NCBI GenBank assembly: GCA_009783865.1 | Contig: WRCR01000315.1 | Location: 1 to 5,109 of the forward strand | Length of the DNA stretch: 5,109 bases | Direction of reading: 5' to 3' | Origin: Planctomycetaceae bacterium | GTDB lineage: Bacteria > Planctomycetota > Planctomycetia > Pirellulales > Thermoguttaceae | In this document: positions 1-5,109 of the stretch, in pieces | Layout of the letters: every line of letters begins with the position of its first letter | Position numbering within the stretch: the stretch's first letter is position 1 | The notes under the pieces: generated by a model | Seen by the model: only the letters and a program-made list of their open reading frames with translations | Databases searched by the model: none | What the model was told of the DNA's origin: nothing | Position numbers and translations under genes: made by a program

Positions 1-788
1 CTCTTCTCTCCTGTAAAAGGATTCACACCGGTTGCGGTTACAGAATTATCGTAACGGTAAGGTCTTTTCCAAGGGTCAAGCGGCACATCATCACCTTTAG
101 TAAACGGCGTTGCGCGTTTTTTCAACATCGTATACAGATTTGGGTTTGACATACCGAGTCCGTAAGGATTGGTACCAGGCATCCCCTGCTGTCCCATTCC
201 AAAACCGGTTGGGTCCATACCTCCGACCATACCAGCCGTGCCGCCCATACTTGGGTCCATTCCGGGATTCATACCTGTTGGGTCCATTCCCGGCATCATA
301 CCGGGATTCATCCCGGGCTGCATACCACCGACTGCGCCAGCCATACCCATTCCACTGGGGTCGGTCATTCCCATGCCGGGATTCATCATGCCCATGCCTG
401 GATTCATCATATCCATACCGCCGACGGCAACCGCTCCGCCGGGCATTGAATTTGGGTCGCTGCCCGGCATCGTACCGAAACTTTGCTGCATACCGGGCAA
501 ACCGGTCTGGATACCGGTCATTTCGTTTGCCGGCACGAAAATCAATGCCCGCAAGCCCTGTTCTGTGGTTGGATATGTTCCGAACTGCGTTGCGTAATCC
601 TCCAATGCTCCTTCGAACATTTTAATTTGCGTCTCCGCCCGATTGTCATTAGAACGGTTGCGGGCAGATAAGATGTTCGGCACCAAAAGTGCAACCAAAG
701 CCATGATGATTACAAAAACGAACAAAATTTCGATGAGCGTGAAGCCCGACCGATGTGTCCCGTTTAGGGAAGAAATACTGTTTTTCAT
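1..788 (-). CDS. gspG: Type II secretion major pseudopilin GspG with a Met/Gly/Pro-rich insertion (3' end off the left edge)
   Basis: This is the start of the major pseudopilin of the type II secretion system, which polymerises into the periplasmic pseudopilus. The frame is open from ATG 788 to the window edge (262 codons, no stop). A short leader ends at Gly15; the prepilin peptidase site is G15/F16 (GFTLIE) with the conserved Glu at +5 (E20), then a hydrophobic helix to about residue 40. The stretch around residues 70-82 (G-x-YPTTEQGL-x-AL) is a GspG hallmark, and DPW-x-x-PY-x-Y at 238-246 matches the family's DPWGNPYQY. Family members usually have a few tens of residues between these two blocks. 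Here there are about 155, of which 97-213 are low-complexity Met/Gly/Pro/Asp/Asn. The reading continues correctly on both sides, so this is an in-frame insertion, not a frameshift. A GAGG ribosome site at 798-801 supports the start. The C-terminal calcium-site region is outside the window. Confidence 0.88.
   Translation of the reverse strand, partial: MKNSISSLNGTHRSGFTLIEILFVFVIIMALVALLVPNILSARNRSNDNRAETQIKMFEGALEDYATQFGTYPTTEQGLRALIFVPANEMTGIQTGLPGMQQSFGTMPGSDPNSMPGGAVAVGGMDMMNPGMGMMNPGMGMTDPSGMGMAGAVGGMQPGMNPGMMPGMDPTGMNPGMDPSMGGTAGMVGGMDPTGFGMGQQGMPGTNPYGLGMSNPNLYTMLKKRATPFTKGDDVPLDPWKRPYRYDNSVTATGVNPFTGEK
150..500 (-). repeat. Region encoding three imperfect Met/Gly-rich repeats inside GspG
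   Basis: This stretch encodes GspG residues 97-213. I count 26 Met in residues 100-213, nearly one in four. Three higher-order repeats each open with a DP(N)S-M-...-VGGM module: DPNSMPGGAVAVGGM at 111-125, DPSGMGMAGAVGGM at 143-156 and DPSMGGTAGMVGGM at 178-191. The modules start 32 and 35 residues apart and are separated by NPGM, GMDPTG and GMGM units. At DNA level the + strand shows recurring words such as gggtccat, gggattcat and ccatacc. Drift between copies suggests old tandem duplication. No function can be assigned from the sequence. Confidence 0.85.
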
Positions 789-797
789 TTGAACAAA

Positions 798-801
798 CCT
801 C
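798..801 (-). promoter_or_regulatory. Ribosome binding site of gspG
   Basis: GAGG on the minus strand lies 9 nt upstream of ATG 788. It fixes the start so that the leader is 15 residues, ending at the pilin cleavage site. Confidence 0.6.
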
Positions 802-836
802 GCGTTAGGGAACGATGGTAAATTTCCATTGACGTT

Positions 837-845
837 ATTATACCA
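837..845 (-). promoter_or_regulatory. Extended -10 promoter of gspG
   Basis: The minus strand reads TGG-TATAAT, a perfect -10 hexamer (837-842) preceded by the TGn extended element (843-845). The -35 position is poor (TGTACT, 17-nt spacer), as is common for extended -10 promoters. The predicted start near 830 would give a leader of about 42 nt. It suggests that gspG has its own promoter and is not only co-transcribed with the Nudix gene upstream. Confidence 0.55.
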
Positions 846-891
846 TAAAATTCGGAAAAAGTACAGGGCGGTTTAAGAGTTTTTTCAAATT

Positions 892-1518
892 TCACTTTAA
901 TTTTCTCCCCAGTAGTGCCTCGATGCAAATCGCCGACCAACTCTCGAAGTTCGACAAGTCCTGCCGCAACTCTTCCAGCGGGACAAAGCCGGACTCCAGC
1001 AAGTCCGGCTCATTAGAACGGACATTCGGCTTGTCTAATTCAAAAAGGTGAACGATACCCAAATGGACTTTGCCGACATCGGTGCTGTCATCGTTAATCA
1101 ACCCGATGCAGGATTCCCGATATAGTGAATCCAGTACAATTTCTTCTTGCAATTCCCGCAGCATCCCTTCACGGTAAAAGTCCGTTTGCGGCGATTTATC
1201 CCAATCGACTGACGATACGTGACCGCCGACTCCGACGCTGCGTTTGCTGTGCAGCCGGCTTTCCCCCATTCCTTTGCCGCGGACATAATGAAATAAACTC
1301 AAGTTTCCGCTTTCGTCTTTATGTGAAAAGAGCATATACGGAATCAACTGCTTATAACTCGGGTCTTTTTCGGTGATGCTGCGCAGCCGGAATTGTACAT
1401 TTTCCGGTGCGAGCAGCATATCGATGTATTGATTTACATCGCCGCAAAAGCCCTGAAAATAGCCGATGCTTTCAAATAATTTTGTTGGGACGGTTAAAAC
1501 GTATTCTTCGGTTGACAT
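892..1518 (-). CDS. Nudix (MutT-type) hydrolase, putative
   Basis: This is a 208-residue soluble protein with no signal peptide or membrane segment. The centre carries VGVGGHV (95-101) and REL-x-EE (121-126), the metal-binding core of the Nudix box, followed by GLINDDS-x-x-VGKVHLG (139-154). That combination resembles the predicted MutT-family phosphoesterases of the COG4112 type; this assignment is from memory of the motif, not a search. Nudix enzymes cleave nucleoside diphosphate-linked compounds using Mg or Mn bound by the REUxEE glutamates; the substrate here is unknown. The box is not canonical: GGHV is farther from REL than in GX5EX7REUXEEXGU, the E position is D113, and the late Gly is V128. 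The N-terminal 60 residues match no domain I recognise. The start at 1518 is the first Met in frame; I see no strong ribosome site. It lies upstream of gspG on the same strand with a 103-bp gap and no clear terminator, and no functional link to secretion is evident. Confidence 0.75.
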   Translation of the reverse strand: MSTEEYVLTVPTKLFESIGYFQGFCGDVNQYIDMLLAPENVQFRLRSITEKDPSYKQLIPYMLFSHKDESGNLSLFHYVRGKGMGESRLHSKRSVGVGGHVSSVDWDKSPQTDFYREGMLRELQEEIVLDSLYRESCIGLINDDSTDVGKVHLGIVHLFELDKPNVRSNEPDLLESGFVPLEELRQDLSNFESWSAICIEALLGRKLK

Positions 1519-1584
1519 AGTCGCTGTTTATCTGGTGTTGAAGTAATATCAATTCTTATTTTGACACATATTTGACGTTTTTGC

Positions 1585-1612
1585 AATATAATCATACTAA
1601 TCGTTTAATCAA
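1585..1612 (-). promoter_or_regulatory. Candidate promoter for the Nudix gene
   Basis: On the minus strand TTGATT (1607-1612) is followed after 16 nt by TATATT (1585-1590), matching 4/6 and 5/6 of the sigma70 consensus. It faces the Nudix gene and would give a leader of about 60 nt. In AT-rich sequence such matches arise by chance. A second option, TTGCAA-17-CAAAAT just downstream, is weaker. Confidence 0.3.
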
Positions 1613-1660
1613 TGTAATCAGCGGTTCTGATATTTTTTCCTGCAAAATTCCGTTTTTCTG

Positions 1661-1700
1661 AAAAAATGTTCTTGACTTTCTGCTGGAAATGATTTATCAT
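1661..1700 (+). promoter_or_regulatory. Near-consensus promoter with UP-like A-tract for the DUF1559 cluster
   Basis: TTGACT (1672-1677) and TATCAT (1695-1700) are separated by exactly 17 nt, each matching 5/6 of the sigma70 consensus. The predicted start is near 1707, about 40 nt before the ATG at 1747. Six A residues at 1661-1666 fall at -46 to -41, and TTTT precedes them by 3 nt, matching the TTTTnnnAAAAAA part of the UP-element consensus. This predicts strong transcription of the rightward genes. Confidence 0.65.
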
Positions 1701-1733
1701 AGTTATGGTGTATTGTTTTTGAAACGTTATTTT

Positions 1734-1740
1734 AAGGGAG
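1734..1740 (+). promoter_or_regulatory. Ribosome binding site of DUF1559 gene 1
   Basis: AAGGGAG lies 6 nt before ATG 1747. It is a strong match to the anti-Shine-Dalgarno sequence and decides the start, giving a 17-residue pilin-type leader. Confidence 0.75.
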
Positions 1741-1746
1741 ATTTAT

Positions 1747-2964
1747 ATGAAAAAGACAGGTGTAATACTAGGCAATTCGAGGGGGGGACGCGAAGCATTC
1801 ACTCTCGTTGAACTTCTCGTAGTCATTGCCATTATCGGCGTTCTCATTGCTTTGCTTTTGCCTGCTGTGCAAGCCGCTCGTGAGGCGGCAAGACGCTCAA
1901 CTTGTACGAACCACCTCAAACAACTTGGGCTGGCACTGCACAACTATCACGATGTTCAAGGCGCATTTCCTACCGGTCGCGGCGGTCCCCATGCTGCAAC
2001 GGTAAGCACTACCGCACTCGGCAGTATGAACAATCACGACAGGTGCTGGGGACCTTGGATTTTCCTCGCTCCCTACATGGAGTTGACAAGCCAGTATGAT
2101 TTGTTCACGTCGTGGATTGCGAAAAGCGATGCCGCGGTGACGCAAGGGCAGATTGGCAAGACGGGCTATATTTTCCCGCCTTGGCACTACGGTACGTATA
2201 ATCAGGCGGACCCTGATTACCGCACTCTTCTCGGTACGCCGATTGCGGTGTTGAAATGTCCTTCGGATAACTTTGCCAAACGGATTTATGCTACCGGAGC
2301 AGCACTTTCAACTTCCACTGCGTCAGTCAACGCAATGCGAAATTACGTTTACAATCGCGGTGATTGGCTTGCCCAGACCGGTAATACCGGAGGAGCGCAC
2401 TCCGGCGAAAACAACTACGTTCTGTCTTGCGGCAGAACGCGGGGGGTTTTCAACAGCGGTCTATGGCGCGACTTTTCGGCATGCACTGACGGAACGAGCA
2501 ATACGCTCGCCTTTTCAGAACTTGCAGTATCCGGGGTACCTAATGCTACAACGATTCGCGGCGGGGCGATGCTAATAACCGGTATGAATACGGAAATTAA
2601 CGGGGCACTTTGTCTTTCCACTAAAGACGGGGTATATCTAAAAGCGGTTGCCGGAGCAACAATCTGCAATCCTGAAAAAGGATTCCTATTTGAAGGTAGA
2701 AACAACGGCGGTTTTACGACGGTTCTTCCGCCCAACTCGCCGACTTGCTTTCAAGGAAACACTTATGGATGGGGAATTACCACCCCCGACAGTTATCATT
2801 CCGGCGGTGTCAACGCCGCGAATGTTGACGGCTCCGTCCGCTTTATCTCCGATACGATTGCGCATGGCGACCCTGCTGCGTATCAGCAAAGTACTGGAGC
2901 ATCAGTTTATGGCGTTTGGGGGGCATTAGGTTCCGTCAACGGCGGCGAAAGTACAACACTATAG
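1747..2964 (+). CDS. DUF1559 family pseudopilin-like protein 1
   Basis: This is a 405-residue planctomycete-type protein with a type IV pilin-like N terminus and a large extracytoplasmic domain. The leader (residues 1-17) is basic and ends in Ala. The predicted cleavage is A17/F18 (AFTLVE) with Glu22 at +5, followed by the hydrophobic helix 18-40 and the AAREAARR segment. Further family marks are HNYHD (65-69), KCPSD (170-174), CTDGTSNT (246-253) and the H-X9-DG motif (H351, D361-G362) near the C terminus. The length is normal for the family. Its molecular role is not established; presumably it is processed by a prepilin peptidase and held in the membrane or assembled into a pseudopilus-like structure, exposing the C-terminal domain. 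It is the first gene of a rightward cluster with its own strong promoter, followed after 68 bp by a paralogue of similar length. Three Cys (53, 171, 246) are shared with the paralogue. Confidence 0.93.
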   Translation: MKKTGVILGNSRGGREAFTLVELLVVIAIIGVLIALLLPAVQAAREAARRSTCTNHLKQLGLALHNYHDVQGAFPTGRGGPHAATVSTTALGSMNNHDRCWGPWIFLAPYMELTSQYDLFTSWIAKSDAAVTQGQIGKTGYIFPPWHYGTYNQADPDYRTLLGTPIAVLKCPSDNFAKRIYATGAALSTSTASVNAMRNYVYNRGDWLAQTGNTGGAHSGENNYVLSCGRTRGVFNSGLWRDFSACTDGTSNTLAFSELAVSGVPNATTIRGGAMLITGMNTEINGALCLSTKDGVYLKAVAGATICNPEKGFLFEGRNNGGFTTVLPPNSPTCFQGNTYGWGITTPDSYHSGGVNAANVDGSVRFISDTIAHGDPAAYQQSTGASVYGVWGALGSVNGGESTTL

Positions 2965-2980
2965 CATCCATTCAATTTTA

Positions 2981-3002
2981 GCGTAGGATTTTAATCCTAC
3001 GC
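2981..3002 (+). terminator. Perfect stem-loop between the two DUF1559 genes (partial terminator or attenuator)
   Basis: GCGTAGGAT (2981-2989) pairs perfectly with ATCCTACGC (2994-3002) around a TTTA loop, starting 17 nt after the stop of the first gene. A run of six T is present at 3011-3016 but 8 nt beyond the stem, which is poor for an efficient intrinsic terminator. It may allow read-through, protect the upstream mRNA 3' end, or be a dispersed palindromic repeat. Confidence 0.6.
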
Positions 3003-3019
3003 AATAATAATTTTTTACA

Positions 3020-3025
3020 AAGGAA
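3020..3025 (+). promoter_or_regulatory. Ribosome binding site of DUF1559 gene 2
   Basis: AAGGAA lies 7 nt before ATG 3033 and supports this start, giving a 7-residue leader. It sits just beyond the stem-loop and T-tract. Confidence 0.65.
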
Positions 3026-3032
3026 AACAGCA

Positions 3033-4187
3033 ATGAAGACAAAATATAAAGCATTTACACTCGTTGAACTTTTAGTGGTCATCGCTATCATCGGCGTTTT
3101 GATTGCTTTGCTGCTTCCTGCTGTTCAGGCGGCACGCGAGGCGGCGCGGCGGATGCAATGCGCCAACAACCTGAAGCAATACGCTATTGGGATGCACAAC
3201 TACCATGATGCTCAAAAGGCATTTCCCGGTTCGCGGGGCGGTCCGAAAGCCAAATACTATACCGATCAAGCCGACTTAGACAACCGCTGGAGCAACCATA
3301 ACAGCCAGTGGAATCCGCTTACTTGGTGCTTGCCTTTCATGGAACAGACGGCGCGCTATGACTTGCTTATGTCCGTTAAGAGTGCCGATGGGCGGCTTGT
3401 CGCACCTTGGAATAACCGCGCAGAAGCCAACGCTATACCGCAGTTTTATTCGGAAAGAATTTCTACGGTGGAATGTCCCTCTGACCCATACGCCCGTGTA
3501 CCGGGGTTTCCTGATGCCAATCCCGACGGACGTTTACATGCGCGCCGCAGTTATGTTTCCTGCTTGGCAGATTGGGTCTATCAAGGCGGCTCTAACGGCA
3601 ATCACATAGACAGTGCTAATCATCGGGGAATGCTTCAGCCGAAGGAATATAATGACGTTGGTGCTTGTACGGACGGAACAAGTAATACGCTGCTCTTTTC
3701 TGAATCCGTTGTTTCTGTCGCGGGAAGCCGGGACATCAGGAATATGATGATTACCGGAGCATTAGCAGAATACAGGGCTAATCCAAGTTATGTTTATGAT
3801 TTTGTAGAACCCGGCAGCAAACAGTACAAAGCCGGTGTAAGTTTTCCGTACCCTGAAATTGGTGCTTTCCTTTTTGACGGGCGGGCAATGACGGGCTGTT
3901 TTACTACCATCTTGCCGCCGAACGGTCCCAGTATGACCGATTCGACAGGCGCGCCTTACGGCTGCGGTATATCTTCTCCGTCAAGTTTTCATTCGGGCGG
4001 TGTCAACGTTGCTTTCGTTGATGGTTCCGGCTCCTTTATTTCCGAAACGATAGATTGCGGAAATACCGGCTGGGCTTGCGGCGGAACAGCAGCCAACCCT
4101 GCCGGCTGGGACCAGGTTGCCCGACAATCGAACTACGGTGTTTGGGGGGCTATAGGCACACGAAACGGTGCCGAATCCAAGAGATAA
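3033..4187 (+). CDS. DUF1559 family pseudopilin-like protein 2
   Basis: This 384-residue paralogue of the preceding protein has the same layout: a very short leader (residues 1-7, three Lys), a predicted prepilin cleavage at A7/F8 with Glu12 at +5, a hydrophobic helix 8-30, AAREAARR, HNYHD (55-59), ECPSD (147-151), CTDGTSNT (212-219), H-X9-DG (H320, D330-G331) and a C-terminal YGVWGA segment shared with the first protein. The 33 residues from the mature Phe to AARR are identical to those of the first protein, while the middle of the extracellular domain differs widely, with only short shared blocks. The two are therefore likely products of an old duplication and may form different surfaces. 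The role is unknown at the molecular level. The gene is probably co-transcribed with the lipoprotein gene, which begins 32 bp downstream. Confidence 0.93.
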   Translation: MKTKYKAFTLVELLVVIAIIGVLIALLLPAVQAAREAARRMQCANNLKQYAIGMHNYHDAQKAFPGSRGGPKAKYYTDQADLDNRWSNHNSQWNPLTWCLPFMEQTARYDLLMSVKSADGRLVAPWNNRAEANAIPQFYSERISTVECPSDPYARVPGFPDANPDGRLHARRSYVSCLADWVYQGGSNGNHIDSANHRGMLQPKEYNDVGACTDGTSNTLLFSESVVSVAGSRDIRNMMITGALAEYRANPSYVYDFVEPGSKQYKAGVSFPYPEIGAFLFDGRAMTGCFTTILPPNGPSMTDSTGAPYGCGISSPSSFHSGGVNVAFVDGSGSFISETIDCGNTGWACGGTAANPAGWDQVARQSNYGVWGAIGTRNGAESKR

Positions 4188-4219
4188 CAGCAACTTTTTC
4201 CTTTTTTTCCTTATTCGAA

Positions 4220-4666
4220 ATGCCGCGATATTTTTTAACCGTTGTAGTAATCGGAACATTATGTCTGTGTTTGTCGGGATGCAGTAAGCCGAACAAGCCG
4301 GAGGGTTTTCCGCCGCTTTATCCTTGTGAAGTTACCATCAAGATGAATGGTGCCGCCTTGGAAGGTGCCAACGTTAAATTTCAATCTGCGGATGCCCGTT
4401 GGCCTTCAGGAAGTGTTACCAACGCTAAGGGAGTTGCCGAAATCAGCACCTTCGGTCATGCCGGCGTACCGGAAGGGGATTACAAGGTCTTGGTGTCGAA
4501 ATACGAATTGCCGGCAGTGACGGACGACAATACTCCCCAGAGAGGTGGAGATAACCCGGCGGCAAAGCCCTTAGTACATCAAAAATTCCGCTCGGCAGCA
4601 ACAACGCCGCTCAATTGTACTGTGACCAAAGGCGGTCCGAACCGATTTGAATTTACAGTCGAATAG
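4220..4666 (+). CDS. Small lipoprotein with carboxypeptidase-regulatory/Ig-like domain
   Basis: This is a 148-residue predicted lipoprotein. The first ~16 residues form a signal sequence with Arg3 and a hydrophobic core, ending in the lipobox L18-S19-G20-C21, so C21 would be lipidated. The mature part begins with a Lys/Pro-rich linker, then a beta-rich domain: P-C-EVTIKMNGAALEGANVKF (35-54), a turn with TNAKG-AEIST (67-77) and GVPEGDYKVLVSKYE (82-96). This is the pattern of carboxypeptidase-regulatory-like or transthyretin-like folds (a binding or structural module, no catalytic residues). Short proteins of this type often follow DUF1559 genes in planctomycetes, so they may work together at the envelope; that is inference. 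The open frame extends upstream into the DUF1559 gene, but the Met at 4220 gives a proper lipoprotein signal. No Shine-Dalgarno is visible before it. It ends in FEFTVE, typical for the last strand. Confidence 0.82.
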   Translation: MPRYFLTVVVIGTLCLCLSGCSKPNKPEGFPPLYPCEVTIKMNGAALEGANVKFQSADARWPSGSVTNAKGVAEISTFGHAGVPEGDYKVLVSKYELPAVTDDNTPQRGGDNPAAKPLVHQKFRSAATTPLNCTVTKGGPNRFEFTVE

Positions 4667-4688
4667 TGTAGAACTGTGCAGGATTACT

Positions 4689-4703
4689 GTATTTTTGAAA
4701 TAC
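4689..4703 (+). other. Short hairpin between lipoprotein and glycoside hydrolase genes
   Basis: GTATTT (4689-4694) pairs with AAATAC (4698-4703) around a TTG loop. The stem is only 6 bp and AT-rich with no following T-tract, so it is unlikely to stop transcription. The gap between the genes is 59 bp and shows no convincing promoter. Confidence 0.25.
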
Positions 4704-4712
4704 GCCTACGCT

Positions 4713-4718
4713 AAGGGA
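4713..4718 (+). promoter_or_regulatory. Ribosome binding site of the glycoside hydrolase-like gene
   Basis: AAGGGA lies 7 nt before ATG 4726. It fixes the start directly in front of a signal peptide. Confidence 0.7.
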
Positions 4719-4725
4719 TTGTTCC

Positions 4726-5109
4726 ATGAAACACTTTTTTCTTCTAACTGTGTTCGCTGCTTTAACGTTTGTCTCATCGGCAATGGGCAGCGAACTGTTT
4801 CCTTTCGTCATTTCGTTTGACGCTCCCGATAACATCACAAATATCTCGAAGCGTCTCGATGCTCCTGCCGGAAAACACGGCTTCATAAAAGTTGCCGACG
4901 GACATTTTGTCAACGACAAAGAACGAATCCGATTTTGGGGAACCAACATCTGCACTGCCGCCTGCGTTCCTGACAAAGCCGCTGCTGACCGCATGGCAGC
5001 CCGCTTAGCGCGGTTCGGAATCAACTGCGCCCGCCTGCATCAGTATGATGGCACCCACATTTGGGGCGGCGGGAATGCCAAAACCAAGATGACATTCGAC
5101 CCGGAGCAA
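4726..5109 (+). CDS. Secreted glycoside hydrolase-like protein, clan GH-A type (3' end off the right edge)
   Basis: The first 128 codons of a larger protein are present and open to the edge. Residues 1-21 form a Sec signal peptide (MKHFF, hydrophobic core, then SSAMGS), with cleavage probably near residues 18-22. The mature start includes GKHGFIKVADGHFVND (49-64), RIRFWGTNIC (67-76) and AARLARFGINCARLHQYD (91-108). This is the usual opening of large GH5-like or beta-galactosidase-like TIM-barrel enzymes: a short beta segment, the R-x-FWGTN strand, and then the helix and strand ending in GIN-x-x-R-x-H. Such enzymes hydrolyse plant or microbial polysaccharides outside the cytoplasm. The catalytic acid/base and nucleophile glutamates lie beyond the window, so the family, substrate and activity cannot be fixed. 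It follows the lipoprotein gene by 59 bp on the same strand and may share its transcript. Confidence 0.72.
   Translation, partial: MKHFFLLTVFAALTFVSSAMGSELFPFVISFDAPDNITNISKRLDAPAGKHGFIKVADGHFVNDKERIRFWGTNICTAACVPDKAAADRMAARLARFGINCARLHQYDGTHIWGGGNAKTKMTFDPEQ

Noticed and set aside
150..500. CRISPR array or noncoding tandem repeat at the left end
   Set aside because: The repeats are imperfect, of variable spacing and in frame with a continuous protein; no constant repeat/spacer pattern.
110..671. Open frames of 171, 142 and 62 codons on the + strand
   Set aside because: They lie antisense to a frame with clear GspG hallmarks and their composition is the mirror of the Met/Gly/Pro repeat; no ribosome site or recognisable domain.
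1561..1592. TTGACA ... TATAAT as a + strand promoter
   Set aside because: Both hexamers are perfect but the spacer is 20 nt, too long for a normal sigma70 promoter, and a better spaced pair lies at 1672-1700 nearer the gene.
2415..2735. Minus-strand open frame of 106 codons inside DUF1559 gene 1
   Set aside because: Shadow of a well-supported gene; no motif or start signal.
4055..4219. N-terminal extension of the lipoprotein frame back into DUF1559 gene 2
   Set aside because: The extension overlaps the DUF1559 C-terminal coding region in another frame and would bury the lipoprotein signal; Met at 4220 puts the signal at the N terminus.
4631..4660. TTGAAT/TAGAAC-like promoter before the glycoside hydrolase gene
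   Set aside because: Only weak matches to both hexamers with a short spacer, partly inside the lipoprotein gene; not distinguishable from chance.
4653..5024. Minus-strand open frame of 123 codons at the right end
   Set aside because: Antisense to the signal peptide and conserved FWGTN region of the glycoside hydrolase-like protein; no recognisable features.

Overview
The window most likely comes from a member of the Planctomycetota (or a close PVC relative such as Lentisphaerota) with moderate, not high, G+C. The main reason is the tandem pair of DUF1559 proteins: each has the near-invariant N-terminal type IV pilin-like helix (FTLVELLVV...AAREAARR) and the C-terminal H-X9-DG motif. This family is greatly expanded in planctomycetes. 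The small lipoprotein behind the pair and the large secreted glycoside-hydrolase-like protein fit the same group. By eye the G+C is in the forties, lower than classic marine planctomycetes and closer to gut or anaerobic lineages. The lineage is inference.

The left part (1-1518) is transcribed leftward. First comes a Nudix-type hydrolase (892-1518). It is followed by a 103-bp gap holding an extended -10 promoter, then the 5' part of a type II secretion major pseudopilin, GspG (from 788 to beyond the left edge). This GspG is unusual. Between its normal N-terminal helix region and its normal DPW-x-x-PY-x-Y region lies a block of about 115 residues made almost only of Met, Gly, Pro, Asp and Asn. 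The block contains three imperfect 32-35-residue repeats.

A 228-bp AT-rich intergenic region (1519-1746) separates the divergent halves. It holds a near-consensus sigma70-type promoter with an A-tract at the UP-element position facing right, and a weaker candidate facing left.

The right part (1747-5109) is transcribed rightward: DUF1559 protein 1 (405 aa), a perfect stem-loop, DUF1559 protein 2 (384 aa), a 148-aa lipoprotein with a carboxypeptidase-regulatory/Ig-like fold signature, and the start of a secreted clan GH-A-like glycoside hydrolase that runs off the right edge. Short gaps and a shared strand suggest one transcription unit, with the stem-loop possibly modulating expression after the first gene.

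The common theme is the cell envelope and secretion: a T2SS pseudopilin, two pseudopilin-like proteins that would need the same prepilin peptidase, a lipoprotein and an exported polysaccharide-active enzyme. I see no CRISPR array, tRNA, rRNA, insertion sequence or phage gene. The most unusual item is the Met/Gly-rich repeat insertion in GspG.
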